NCBI GenBank assembly: GCA_037444575.1 | Contig: JBBIME010000003.1 | Location: 372,001 to 436,000, forward strand | Reading direction: 5' to 3' | From: Bacteriovorax sp037444575 | GTDB taxonomy: Bacteria; Bdellovibrionota; Bacteriovoracia; Bacteriovoracales; Bacteriovoracaceae | DNA: 64,000 nt | Shown here: piece by piece, positions 35,965-43,671 of the stretch | How the letters are laid out: every line of letters begins with the position of its first letter | Position numbering within the stretch: position 1 is the stretch's first letter | The notes under the pieces: model-generated | The model's input: only the letters and a program-made list of their open reading frames with translations | Told to the model about the DNA's origin: nothing | Databases searched by the model: none | Made by a program: the position numbers and the translations under genes

Positions 35965-36405
35965 ATGGCACAAACTATTAGTTTAAAAAAAGATGAAATT
36001 CTCTTTTTGGCCGATGATTCAAAAAACGATCTTTATATTATCAATAAAGGTGAAGTTATGGTCTTTGTTCAAAAAGGGAGTCAGGTGACTCCTTTGGCCT
36101 ATCTCGGAGCTGGTGAATATATTGGAGAGCTCTCTTTCTTTGATGATCAAAATCGAAGTGCGAGTATCATTTGCACAAAGGACTCAGAATTTACAAAAAT
36201 TGAGGCATCTGAATTGGAAGAACATCTTCCTCCATGGTTAAAAATGATTGGCAAACAAATCACTAGGAAAATTCGAAGTGGTGATGAATTGATCAGGGCA
36301 AAAGGAATCCGTAAAAAAAATGTAGAATCCATTAAACCACTGGAGATTAGAGACCAGACACGCTTTTTCAAGCTAGTTGACCTCTATAAGAATAAAAAAA
36401 CTTAA
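35965..36405 (+). CDS. Cyclic nucleotide-binding domain protein
   Basis: This 146-residue protein is a single cNMP-binding beta-barrel of the CRP type: NKGEVMVF, then LGAGEYIGELSFFDDQNRSASIICTKDSEF. No DNA-binding helix-turn-helix follows, only a short charged tail. It therefore cannot be a classical CRP regulator and may be a ligand-sensing partner of another protein. The start follows AAGGAAG by 5 bases, directly after the membrane-anchored gene. Confidence 0.85.
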   Translation: MAQTISLKKDEILFLADDSKNDLYIINKGEVMVFVQKGSQVTPLAYLGAGEYIGELSFFDDQNRSASIICTKDSEFTKIEASELEEHLPPWLKMIGKQITRKIRSGDELIRAKGIRKKNVESIKPLEIRDQTRFFKLVDLYKNKKT

Positions 36406-36505
36406 TCCCTCGGTGAATTTCTGACACTAAAAAGATGGCACATAAATAGCAGATGTAAGAAGTAAGCAAAGATAAGATTTCTTTGCACTTTTACAGGGAG
36501 GTTTT

Positions 36506-36670
36506 ATGAGTTCATTATTTGGCGTAGCTCTTTGTTTGATCACAGTTTTTTCTTTAGTTAGTTGCGCGAGCACCGCTCGAACAGTGGCCCAGGAAAACGA
36601 AGTTAAACGAGCTCCGGATTTCCGCAATAATAAAGAAGTTAATCGGCAGTATGTGAGAAATAAATACTAA
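36506..36670 (+). CDS. Small lipoprotein, 54 aa
   Basis: Reading from the ATG at 36506 gives 54 residues. The first 20 are a signal peptide ending with the lipobox LVSC (Cys20). The short mature part is charged: QENEVKRAPDFRNNKEVNRQ. A strong ribosome-binding site (AGGGAGG) precedes it and a terminator follows, so the gene looks real despite its size. It probably anchors in the envelope. Function unknown. Confidence 0.7.
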   Translation: MSSLFGVALCLITVFSLVSCASTARTVAQENEVKRAPDFRNNKEVNRQYVRNKY

Positions 36671-36671
36671 G

Positions 36672-36695
36672 AAAAGGCTCCCGAAGGAGCCTTTT
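36672..36695 (+). terminator. Rho-independent terminator
   Basis: A 10-base stem (36672-36681 with 36686-36695) and a CGAA loop; the 3' arm ends in a T-run. It also works for the convergent mdh gene. Confidence 0.88.
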
Positions 36696-36704
36696 TATTT
36701 TGAC

Positions 36705-37697
36705 TTAGATCAGGCCTAATTCTTTAACAGCATCTCTCTCAGAACGAAGTTCATTCAAAGTAAGATTAAACTTTTCAGTTCCAAAATCGTTGTGCTTAAT
36801 TCCTTCAATAACTTTTAATTTCCCGTTCTCAGTTCTGCATGGGAAAGAGAAAATAAGTCCTTTATCGACTCCATACTCTCCATTAGAAGCCAAACACATT
36901 GAATAAGTCTCACCTGCTTTCGTGTCGTGAGTAAGGTGATAGATTCCATCAACAACTGCGTTTGCAGCTGAAGCTGCAGAAGATAATCCACGAGCTTTTA
37001 AAATGGCCGCTCCACGCTTTTGAACTGTTTCTATGAAGGCACCTTTTAACCATTCAGTATCAGTAATTACTTCATGAGCAGGCTTGCCATTAATTTTAGC
37101 ATTGTAAAAATCAGGGTACTGAGTTGATGAGTGGTTACCCCAAATAGTCACATTAGAAAGAGCTGTTACGTCAACATTTGCTTTTTGAGCAAGTTGAGTG
37201 CGTGCTCTGTTTTCATCAAGAGCTGTCATTGCATAGAATCTGTCTGATGGAATTCCTTTAGCAGCATTCATACAGATAAGAGCATTTGTATTACATGGGT
37301 TCCCAACGACAAAAATACGAACATCTTTAGCGGCATTAGCAGCGATAGCTTCACCTTGTTTAGTGAAAATTCCACCGTTAATTTTTAAAAGATCAGATCT
37401 CTCCATTCCTTCTTTTCTTGGAACAGATCCAACTAAAACGGCCCAATTAACATCTTTAAATCCAACTGAGAGATCACTTGTGCAAGTTACTTTTTTAAGA
37501 AGTGGGAAAGCACAATCGTCTAGTTCCATCGCAACACCTTTAAGTGCGCCTAGAGCAGCTTCAAGCTCGATTAACTGAAGCTCGACTTCTGTTTCAGGTC
37601 CAAACATTTGCCCAGAAGCAATTCTAAACAATAAAGCATAACCAATTTGACCAGCGGCCCCAGTAACTGCAACTTTCACGCGATTTTTTGCGCTCAT
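36705..37697 (-). CDS. mdh: Malate dehydrogenase
   Basis: This 330-residue protein matches NAD-dependent malate dehydrogenase of the two-domain (cytosolic-type) clade: VTGAAGQIGYALLFRIASG at the nucleotide site, VGSVPRKEGMERSDLLKING, VGNPCNTNALI and the active-site HSSTQYPDFYNA region. It interconverts malate and oxaloacetate in the TCA cycle. The ribosome-binding site TGGAG precedes the ATG, and a good promoter lies upstream. Confidence 0.96.
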   Translation of the reverse strand: MSAKNRVKVAVTGAAGQIGYALLFRIASGQMFGPETEVELQLIELEAALGALKGVAMELDDCAFPLLKKVTCTSDLSVGFKDVNWAVLVGSVPRKEGMERSDLLKINGGIFTKQGEAIAANAAKDVRIFVVGNPCNTNALICMNAAKGIPSDRFYAMTALDENRARTQLAQKANVDVTALSNVTIWGNHSSTQYPDFYNAKINGKPAHEVITDTEWLKGAFIETVQKRGAAILKARGLSSAASAANAVVDGIYHLTHDTKAGETYSMCLASNGEYGVDKGLIFSFPCRTENGKLKVIEGIKHNDFGTEKFNLTLNELRSERDAVKELGLI

Positions 37698-37748
37698 AAA
37701 TTCTCCAGTAGAAGGTGAAAAAATAATAAAAGCTTTTAAAACTAGAAC

Positions 37749-37777
37749 ATTTTAACGAAAACTTGATCGTAGGTAAA
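37749..37777 (-). promoter_or_regulatory. Candidate promoter of mdh
   Basis: Minus strand TTTACC (37772-37777) and TAAAAT (37749-37754) separated by 17 bases, about 50 bases before the mdh start. Confidence 0.5.
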
Positions 37778-37822
37778 TAAACATAAATCACATTTTTATT
37801 GAGATAATTTTAGTTGTGCGAA

Positions 37823-37850
37823 TTGACTTAGAATGGATAAGGTCAATAAT
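37823..37850 (+). promoter_or_regulatory. Candidate promoter of the Gly/Gln/Arg-rich protein gene
   Basis: TTGACT (37823-37828) and AATAAT (37845-37850) separated by 16 bases, with a transcript start expected near 37858. Confidence 0.6.
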
Positions 37851-37885
37851 AGCAGCATAAGATTTTTATTAGGATTTTGAAATTT

Positions 37886-38563
37886 ATGAGCGAACAACAA
37901 TCTTCAGGTTCTCAGAGACCACAAAATAGCGGCGGAAATAACAATCGTCGTCATCACCACAATCAAAGACGCCGTCCTCAAGGCGGTCAGGGTGGAGGTC
38001 AAGCTCAAGGCCAGGGACAAGGACAACGCCCACCACAGGCGCAGCAAGGACAAGGTCAGCGTCCTCAAGGACAAGGCGGAGGTCAACAACACCGCAGACG
38101 CCACGGCAGACCTCATCACAATCGTCCAAGACCTCAAGGTGGGAATGCGCAACATCCTCCAGGCATTAATATCGAACGAATCTATGAAAAATATTTAAAT
38201 CTTCTCGATCAACACTTGATTGCCAGAAGAAAATATCATGATTTATTTTTTAGAGCAGACCCAGCTCAAAAAAATAAACTTGAAAGAAATTTCTATAATT
38301 CACTCCATGAACTTCGCGAGTTTGAAAATAGATTAGATCCTGCTGCTCGTGAGCTTTTTGAGAAGAGAAATAATGGTTTAAAAACAGATAATATCTACAC
38401 AACTGTTCATGATATTCCAGTGACTGGAGAAAATCCTCCGGTTGAATCGGAGATTGAAGATCCACACTTTCTTCAATCGCAACAACAAGCTAATTATGCT
38501 GATGATCGAGAAGAAAGTGTGGGAACGTTAGACGATTATTTAAAATATAAAAATTTAGTTTAG
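37886..38563 (+). CDS. Low-complexity Gly/Gln/Arg/His-rich protein with helical C-terminal domain
   Basis: This 225-residue protein has a disordered N-terminal half (about 1-95) of Gly, Gln, Arg, His and Pro with repeated QGQGQ and RPQG units. A compact helical domain follows (about 95-160, starting IERIYEKYLNLLDQHLIARRKYHDLFF). Basic Gly/Arg-rich tails like this often bind RNA or drive condensates. The C-terminal domain is not one I can name. I chose ATG at 37886: AGGA lies 11 bases before it, while TTG at 37877 would be too close to that site. Confidence 0.7.
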   Translation: MSEQQSSGSQRPQNSGGNNNRRHHHNQRRRPQGGQGGGQAQGQGQGQRPPQAQQGQGQRPQGQGGGQQHRRRHGRPHHNRPRPQGGNAQHPPGINIERIYEKYLNLLDQHLIARRKYHDLFFRADPAQKNKLERNFYNSLHELREFENRLDPAARELFEKRNNGLKTDNIYTTVHDIPVTGENPPVESEIEDPHFLQSQQQANYADDREESVGTLDDYLKYKNLV

Positions 38564-38566
38564 AAA

Positions 38567-38878
38567 TTAAACAACTTCAGCGTTTTCAATTTCTCTAGCT
38601 GCTTTTTTAGCTGGAGTTGATTTATTGAAGTAGTTAGTAAGAGTTTCTTCGTGATCTTTCAAAATTGCAGTTTTTAATTCATCTGGATTGATGTCTAAAA
38701 CTTCAGAAATTTTCTTCATCATCTTTAAAGGAACATTACAAAGACCACGTTCTACGTTAGAAATAAACTGACCGTTTTTGTATCCTAATAGGAGTGATAG
38801 ATCAGATTGCGAATAATTTTTTGGGTGTCCAATTCGTTTAGTTCTAACTAAAGTAGCAATATTTTTAAATGATCTCAT
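38567..38878 (-). CDS. XRE-type helix-turn-helix regulator
   Basis: This 103-residue protein contains a Cro/C1-type HTH: NYSQSDLSLLLGYKNGQFISNVERGLCNVPLKMMKKISEVL. The start at 38878 has a strong ribosome-binding site (AAGGAGAA) 5 bases before it; a longer reading upstream to 38926 would include a low-likelihood extension. It is a stand-alone small regulator with a charged C-terminal tail. The target is unknown. Confidence 0.82.
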   Translation of the reverse strand: MRSFKNIATLVRTKRIGHPKNYSQSDLSLLLGYKNGQFISNVERGLCNVPLKMMKKISEVLDINPDELKTAILKDHEETLTNYFNKSTPAKKAAREIENAEVV

Positions 38879-39028
38879 GTAATTCTCCTTTATAAATTGC
38901 TTTGATTTGTATGTGGTGATTCTCATTCGTTAGATGATGAATCTTTAGAATACCTTAACATTAGTTTCAGAAAACTTAAACAAATATTTAATGAAAATAA
39001 AAAAATATATAAATAAAAGGAGACTAAA

Positions 39029-39814
39029 GTGATTTTGACAAGCTGGAATGTAAACGGACTACGCTCGGTGTCAACAAAGGGTTTTGAGCAATGGTTCAGA
39101 GACTATCTACCCGATGTCATTGCACTCCAAGAGATAAAGTCAACTGAAGCAGACGTCAAAAATTTGCTTGAAGCATGGGGAGATTTGTATGAGTCACATC
39201 TATTTCCTGCCGAAAAAAAAGGCTATTCTGGCACTGCGTTACTGGTAAAAAATTCCTCTTTAAAGCGACCTTTGTCAATTAATCGAGGCCTGGGAATCAA
39301 AGAATTTGATGCAGAAGGAAGGCTTATTTGGGCCGAATTCGACAATCTTATTTTTATGAATGGTTACTTTCCCAATGGCCAGCGAGATCACTCTCGCGTG
39401 GGTTACAAGCTAGATTTCTCTAAAAAAGTTGTGGATCTTGCCCACTCTCTTCATAAGCAAACAAATAAAGAAATCATTATCGCTGGAGATATTAATACAG
39501 CTCATACTGAAATCGATCTCGCCAATCCAAAAAGTAACTGCAAGACAACTGGATTTCTTCCAATAGAGAGGTCCTTTTTGGATGAAATGATCAAAGGAGG
39601 ATTCGTAGATATCTTCAGACACTTTCATCCTGGAATTCCAGAACAGTACACCTGGTGGACTTATAGAGGAGATTGCAGAGAAAGAAACATTGGGTGGAGG
39701 CTCGATTATTTTTTTTCTACTCCAAAACTAATTGATCGTGTTGTAAACGTGGAGCATCTTACAGAAGTTAAAGGAAGTGACCACTGCCCAATTATTCTGG
39801 AAATCAAAGATTAA
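39029..39814 (+). CDS. xthA: Exodeoxyribonuclease III
   Basis: This 261-residue protein is a full ExoIII/APE family enzyme: SWNVNGLRS, LQEIKSTE, NGYFPNGQ, AGDINTAHTEIDLANPKSN and GSDHCPI. It removes 3' blocks and cuts at abasic sites for DNA repair. It starts at GTG, 6 bases after AAGGAG. Its stop codon overlaps that of the convergent gene (TTAA at 39811-39814). Confidence 0.95.
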   Translation: MILTSWNVNGLRSVSTKGFEQWFRDYLPDVIALQEIKSTEADVKNLLEAWGDLYESHLFPAEKKGYSGTALLVKNSSLKRPLSINRGLGIKEFDAEGRLIWAEFDNLIFMNGYFPNGQRDHSRVGYKLDFSKKVVDLAHSLHKQTNKEIIIAGDINTAHTEIDLANPKSNCKTTGFLPIERSFLDEMIKGGFVDIFRHFHPGIPEQYTWWTYRGDCRERNIGWRLDYFFSTPKLIDRVVNVEHLTEVKGSDHCPIILEIKD

Positions 39815-41169
39815 AATTGTGAGCTGACTTGATAAAAGAGAGTTGCTTTCCTATCTTGATCTACTCGGACATCAAGAACGAGAGTAACGTTATTTTTTAA
39901 CGTTCTTGCATCTCTTAGAGAAGCATAACTTTTCCCATCATCACCTTTAATATATTGCATGGACACTGTTTCATGAGCATCGACTGCAATATCTCTGGCA
40001 ACCACATAACTTTCCGTGTTCGTTGCATGGTTTTTTCGGTAGACAGTGCGCAGGTATTCAACGTTGTTATCTGTGACTGATACTGTAACTAAATCAGCAT
40101 TAGTTCCCGTTTGAAGATTACCTTGCACTTTAGGAGCTGAATCAAACACACGCACAGAATAAGGAATCCTGATATTGTGTTCAGTTTTTCCCGACATTTT
40201 CGTATCAACATCCACAAGCAAAAGGTCATTACCGTCAGCATTCTTTAAGGCCATACGGGCCTGGTTGCCCCGAAGTGAAGTATCTGAGGATCCCTGAATT
40301 TTAACACCCCCAAAAATTTCATGATCTACCTTTGCGTCTACAAAGTGAATATTTCGCGGAATGGGTGTGTGATTGAAATTCTCATATTTAGTACCAAAAT
40401 TTACATCATAACTACCTTGTACAGTTGGAACTGTAGCTGCTGGAGCTGGAGAGACAGCTGGGGCTTCTTTGGTAGCATTATTTTTTAAATTCGTATCATC
40501 TGCAAGAAATGACTCTACTTTAAATGAACCGGATTCTTGTTTCAAATCAGGTAAGTTATATGGATTTAATTCCTTCTCAGTTGGAGTGTATTTAAAATAT
40601 CGAAATCGCCCACCCTTTTTAGTAAAAATGGCCTGAACGATGATATCTTTTTGATCTCCATCTCCACGGTAATAATAGACGACCTCTTCAACATCTGGAT
40701 TGAGAAATTGAACATCAGTGACTGCTTCATATTTTAAAGCATCAGCAGCAATTAACTTAAATTGTCCGTCGAATTTTGTTGGTTTTAAATCAGGAGTCAA
40801 ATCCATATATCTCTTGCACACGATTTCGCCATTTTCATTTCGCATGGCCTCTGTGTAATAGAGAAATTTAAGTCTATTGATATTAACTGGAAGTTCGTCG
40901 CTGATACTTAGCTTTGGATCTTGTGCAATTTTTTGGGCAACTTTATTAACTTGTTCCGTCAGTAAAAGATACTTTGGGCAATGCGAACAAGTTTTATCAT
41001 TGTTGATTTCCTCTTCTCGAAGATAGCGATAACCCAAATCAGCAACAGGAACTTTTGGTTTAATCTTCTGAATCGATTCGCGCATTTGAAGAATCTTCGG
41101 ATCAATGTCAAAAGCATTGAGCTTAAGAGAGATAGAGGTCATAATAAATAAATAAATAACAGTCTTCAT
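39811..41169 (-). CDS. Secreted hypothetical protein with CxxC motif
   Basis: The protein is about 452 residues. It has a signal peptide (VIYLFIMTSISLKLNA) and near residue 55 a CSHC motif, followed by a charged region. A Pro/Ala-rich stretch (residues about 230-245) then leads to a C-terminal region of beta strands. The CSHC could be a redox pair or metal site. No family is recognised. I chose ATG at 41169, since the upstream TTG at 41187 lacks a ribosome-binding site. It overlaps xthA by 4 bases at the stops. Confidence 0.6.
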   Translation of the reverse strand: MKTVIYLFIMTSISLKLNAFDIDPKILQMRESIQKIKPKVPVADLGYRYLREEEINNDKTCSHCPKYLLLTEQVNKVAQKIAQDPKLSISDELPVNINRLKFLYYTEAMRNENGEIVCKRYMDLTPDLKPTKFDGQFKLIAADALKYEAVTDVQFLNPDVEEVVYYYRGDGDQKDIIVQAIFTKKGGRFRYFKYTPTEKELNPYNLPDLKQESGSFKVESFLADDTNLKNNATKEAPAVSPAPAATVPTVQGSYDVNFGTKYENFNHTPIPRNIHFVDAKVDHEIFGGVKIQGSSDTSLRGNQARMALKNADGNDLLLVDVDTKMSGKTEHNIRIPYSVRVFDSAPKVQGNLQTGTNADLVTVSVTDNNVEYLRTVYRKNHATNTESYVVARDIAVDAHETVSMQYIKGDDGKSYASLRDARTLKNNVTLVLDVRVDQDRKATLFYQVSSQF

Positions 41170-41241
41170 TGATATTGTTTTCGGCAATTCATTAAGAAAA
41201 GATGACCAAACAAACTAAAACTAAAAAATAAGGTAATAAAA

Positions 41242-41781
41242 ATGGCAAAATTTTCCCTTATCCCCTTTGATAAATCGACAGCTCCAAGCATCAGCATCAA
41301 TGTTGAACTCAACCAAAATGATGAGTCTTTATTTTTAAGTTACAGTATCAAAGAAGGAGTCCCTCTGATTGATTTGGGAAGCCAGACTCCAAATAAGGAG
41401 CGCATCCTAAAGTTATGGGAGAAGACTTGTTTTGAATTTTTTTTAAAAAACGAAAAAGATGAATACGTTGAATTTAATTTTTCTCCCTCTTTTGAATGGA
41501 ACTGTTTTTATTTCAAACAAAAAGGTGATGCTCTAAAAGAATGGGAGATGATGAATAGACCTGAGACTCAAGTTCTTTTATCACTCGATCATTATTTTAT
41601 TGTCGTTGAATTAAGAAAAGAATTATTCCCAAAAGGTTTTTTCGATAAAAAAGCGAAACTACATGCGGGAATAACAAGTGTGATAAAAGATAAAAAAGGC
41701 GGATTAAGTTATTGGGCCTTGGCACACGCTGATACCAGACCCAACTTCCATGACTTCAGATCTTTTTTAGGATCCGTTTAA
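41242..41781 (+). CDS. DOMON-like domain protein
   Basis: This 179-residue protein matches the DOMON-like type: LWEKTCFEFFLKNEKDEYVEFNFSP... and a later WNCFYF and YWALAH. It is a beta-sandwich often near periplasmic redox proteins, but this one has no signal peptide. Possible heme or sugar binding is inference. The stop overlaps the stop of the convergent gene (TTAA at 41778-41781). AAGG precedes the ATG. Confidence 0.72.
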   Translation: MAKFSLIPFDKSTAPSISINVELNQNDESLFLSYSIKEGVPLIDLGSQTPNKERILKLWEKTCFEFFLKNEKDEYVEFNFSPSFEWNCFYFKQKGDALKEWEMMNRPETQVLLSLDHYFIVVELRKELFPKGFFDKKAKLHAGITSVIKDKKGGLSYWALAHADTRPNFHDFRSFLGSV

Positions 41782-42179
41782 ATATAAGTTTTAATCGCGA
41801 TTGTGTATTCTTTCTCAGTGACTTTACTAACAAGTCCAGTAACCAACAATTCTTGAAAACAAGAGCTGGTTAATTTTTTTCCCATATCGTCCATAACGAC
41901 GCTATAAATTTTGTCACTTGTTTTGAAATCTAATGAGATTACCTTTCCTTCTTTTGAACGCTCTTTAGGTCTGATCGTTCCAGAAAGCTGCACTAGCTTA
42001 TCTTTGTAAAGGTAATAGCTGTCGCGGTTAAAACCTGAGCCCTCAGATTTGCTTTTTTTGCCAGAAGATTTGCCTTCGCCATCTTCATCGTCAAATGCAA
42101 AATCATCCCCATCATCGCCCTCTGCGTCGAGATCGAGTTCTTCTTCTAGATCATCAAAATCGTCTTTGAATCCGCCCAT
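41778..42179 (-). CDS. Small acidic hypothetical protein
   Basis: This 133-residue protein has a very acidic N-terminus (Asp/Glu-rich, residues 4-35) then a compact domain with DSYYLYKDKLVQLSGTIRPKE and a basic-acidic mix. Function unknown. The domain resembles a small OB-like or barrel unit by strand pattern only. No signal peptide or membrane segment. The ribosome-binding site is weak. Confidence 0.6.
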   Translation of the reverse strand: MGGFKDDFDDLEEELDLDAEGDDGDDFAFDDEDGEGKSSGKKSKSEGSGFNRDSYYLYKDKLVQLSGTIRPKERSKEGKVISLDFKTSDKIYSVVMDDMGKKLTSSCFQELLVTGLVSKVTEKEYTIAIKTYI

Positions 42180-42349
42180 AACCAGGTATACCCCTCATAT
42201 AAAAAACAACAGTATTTTGTTACGATACTATTTTAGACTAATTTTTTAGGAATAATCACTAGAAAATCAACACATTGGTGAAATTTTTAAGGTTTCTAAG
42301 ATTACGGCCCAATGGTATACTAATATCAAGAACATGAATGGAGGCTTTC

Positions 42350-42565
42350 GTGCTTAAAATTAAAAACATAACTCGATTTTCTTTAGTTGCGATAATTGCC
42401 TTGATGGCCGTGGCAGCTCCGATGAAGCTTATGGCACAAGATGATGAGCCAAATGACTCAGAAACAATCCTTCCACCAACTTCTAGTTCAAGTGGAACAC
42501 CTCCTACAATTATTGATGAGGGAGACTCCGGATCTGTTTCAGACGTTAGCGAATATGATGGATAA
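42350..42565 (+). CDS. Small secreted protein, 71 aa
   Basis: The gene starts at GTG 42350; GGAGG lies 5 bases before it, so the earlier in-frame ATG at 42338 is not the start. The product has a signal peptide (FSLVAIIALMAVAAPMKLMA) and a short acidic Ser/Pro/Thr tail. A strong terminator follows. Function unknown. Confidence 0.68.
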   Translation: MLKIKNITRFSLVAIIALMAVAAPMKLMAQDDEPNDSETILPPTSSSSGTPPTIIDEGDSGSVSDVSEYDG

Positions 42566-42576
42566 TTAAACATATT

Positions 42577-42602
42577 CGATGGCCAAAATAATTTGGCCAT
42601 CG
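42577..42602. terminator. Rho-independent terminator (bidirectional)
   Basis: A perfect 11-base stem (42577-42587 with 42592-42602) and a 4-base ATAA loop followed by ATTTTTAT. It separates the plus-strand small gene from the minus-strand bufA2-like gene. Confidence 0.92.
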
Positions 42603-42611
42603 ATTTTTATA

Positions 42612-42881
42612 TTACGCTTTCTTGAAAGTTCCTTTCTTATCTTTACACTCTTTTTCAGATGTTTTTAACCATCCCTTCCCTTTACAAGAATTTTGTCCAG
42701 CACATGCGTTCTTTTCGCTATGGCAAGCTGACGTTCCCCTGCAAGAATTCACTCCATAACATTGTCCTTCAACGACCTTTGCTTCTTTAACTGGAGCAGC
42801 AGTTTTTGCAGCTTCACCAGCTGTCGCAGTAAGTGCCAATCCTGAAAGTGCTGCTGCTAGCAATAAATTTTTTGAGTCCAT
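42612..42881 (-). CDS. bufA2: BufA2-like Cys-rich secreted peptide (bufferin-type metallophore precursor)
   Basis: This 89-residue precursor has a signal peptide (LLLAAALSGLALTATA) and a Cys-rich core with six cysteines (C41, C47, C53, C60, C66, C79). The core pattern CYGVNSCRGTSACHSEKNAC resembles the BufA2 family: small secreted ribosomal peptides modified by the DUF692 enzyme BufB and its partner BufC, and linked to copper tolerance. No bufB or bufC gene is seen nearby, so this is an orphan precursor in the window. A strong ribosome-binding site (GAGGAG) precedes the ATG. Confidence 0.82.
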   Translation of the reverse strand: MDSKNLLLAAALSGLALTATAGEAAKTAAPVKEAKVVEGQCYGVNSCRGTSACHSEKNACAGQNSCKGKGWLKTSEKECKDKKGTFKKA

Positions 42882-42932
42882 AAAAATCTCCTCATTAACA
42901 AAATTTCATTTGAATAAAATACTAACATTTAT

Positions 42933-42949
42933 TCTGGACAATCTGGACA
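42933..42949. repeat. Direct repeat TCTGGACA x2
   Basis: TCTGGACA occurs at 42933-42940 and 42942-42949 (9-base period), between the divergent bufA2-like and gbsR genes. It could be a regulatory site for either gene. Confidence 0.4.
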
Positions 42950-43010
42950 CAAAACGCAAATATTCTAAATATTATATTTTTGTAATAAGTGAATTTTTTC
43001 GAGGCTACAG

Positions 43011-43670
43011 ATGGAAAATGGAATTGTAGAGGCGGAAATTTTAAAAGAACTCCCCCACTTTGAGATGTTCTTTGACCGCATCGGATTTAAGCGCATTGAT
43101 GGATCAGTTTTTGGTCTTTTAGTGCTCGCCCAAAAACCACTAACCTCCGAAGAAATAGAAGAAGCCCTTAATCTCTCTCAAAGTGCTGTATCGCTTTCAT
43201 TAAAAACACTCACTCATTTTGGTGCCATTGAAACAAGAGATCAAAGAGACAACTCTAAGGCAAAAGTTCACACCGCAAAAGAAGACTCGCTCAATATTGT
43301 TGCCTCAGTTTTTAGAAAACGAGAAGAAGAATACATCGTCGATTTTAAGAACATGGCCCAAAGGGTGATGGAAAAATCTAGCGGCGAACACAATCTTGCC
43401 CGCAAAAGACGGATGCAATCAATTATCAGCACGTGCGAAATCGCTGAAGCTGTCATGAATTTTGTCATCACCATTGCTCACAATAAATCTCAAATGAGAT
43501 CTAAAGAAGCAGAGGCTCAGTACGCAGCTCACTACGATGCTATCGCTAAGCGCTTACCAAAGGCCCTCGATCTTATTGCAACGACGGCCGGACCACTGAC
43601 AGATATCACTCTAAGCTTAAAAGAAAATATTACTGAACGTTTTAAAAATAACTTTAAAGGACTTCGATAG
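43011..43670 (+). CDS. GbsR/MarR family transcriptional regulator
   Basis: This 219-residue protein has a winged helix-turn-helix of GbsR type (EEIEEALNLSQSAVSLSLKTLTHFGAIE...). It is the first gene of the plus-strand operon with the FabF-like ketosynthase, ACP, CrtI-like enzyme and oleABCD (1-base gap to the ketosynthase gene). It is the obvious candidate to control hydrocarbon synthesis, possibly sensing an acyl or osmolyte signal, which is inference. GAGG precedes the ATG. Confidence 0.88.
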   Translation: MENGIVEAEILKELPHFEMFFDRIGFKRIDGSVFGLLVLAQKPLTSEEIEEALNLSQSAVSLSLKTLTHFGAIETRDQRDNSKAKVHTAKEDSLNIVASVFRKREEEYIVDFKNMAQRVMEKSSGEHNLARKRRMQSIISTCEIAEAVMNFVITIAHNKSQMRSKEAEAQYAAHYDAIAKRLPKALDLIATTAGPLTDITLSLKENITERFKNNFKGLR

Positions 43671-43671
43671 A

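Noticed and set aside
37990..38110. Repetitive GGTCAAGG-like DNA that could look like a tandem repeat or CRISPR-like array
   Set aside because: The units vary in length and sequence and are explained by Gly/Gln/Arg codons of a low-complexity protein; there are no spacers.
42259..42600. 113-codon minus-strand open frame
   Set aside because: It covers the small plus-strand secreted gene, which has GGAGG before GTG and a strong terminator; the minus frame runs through that terminator.
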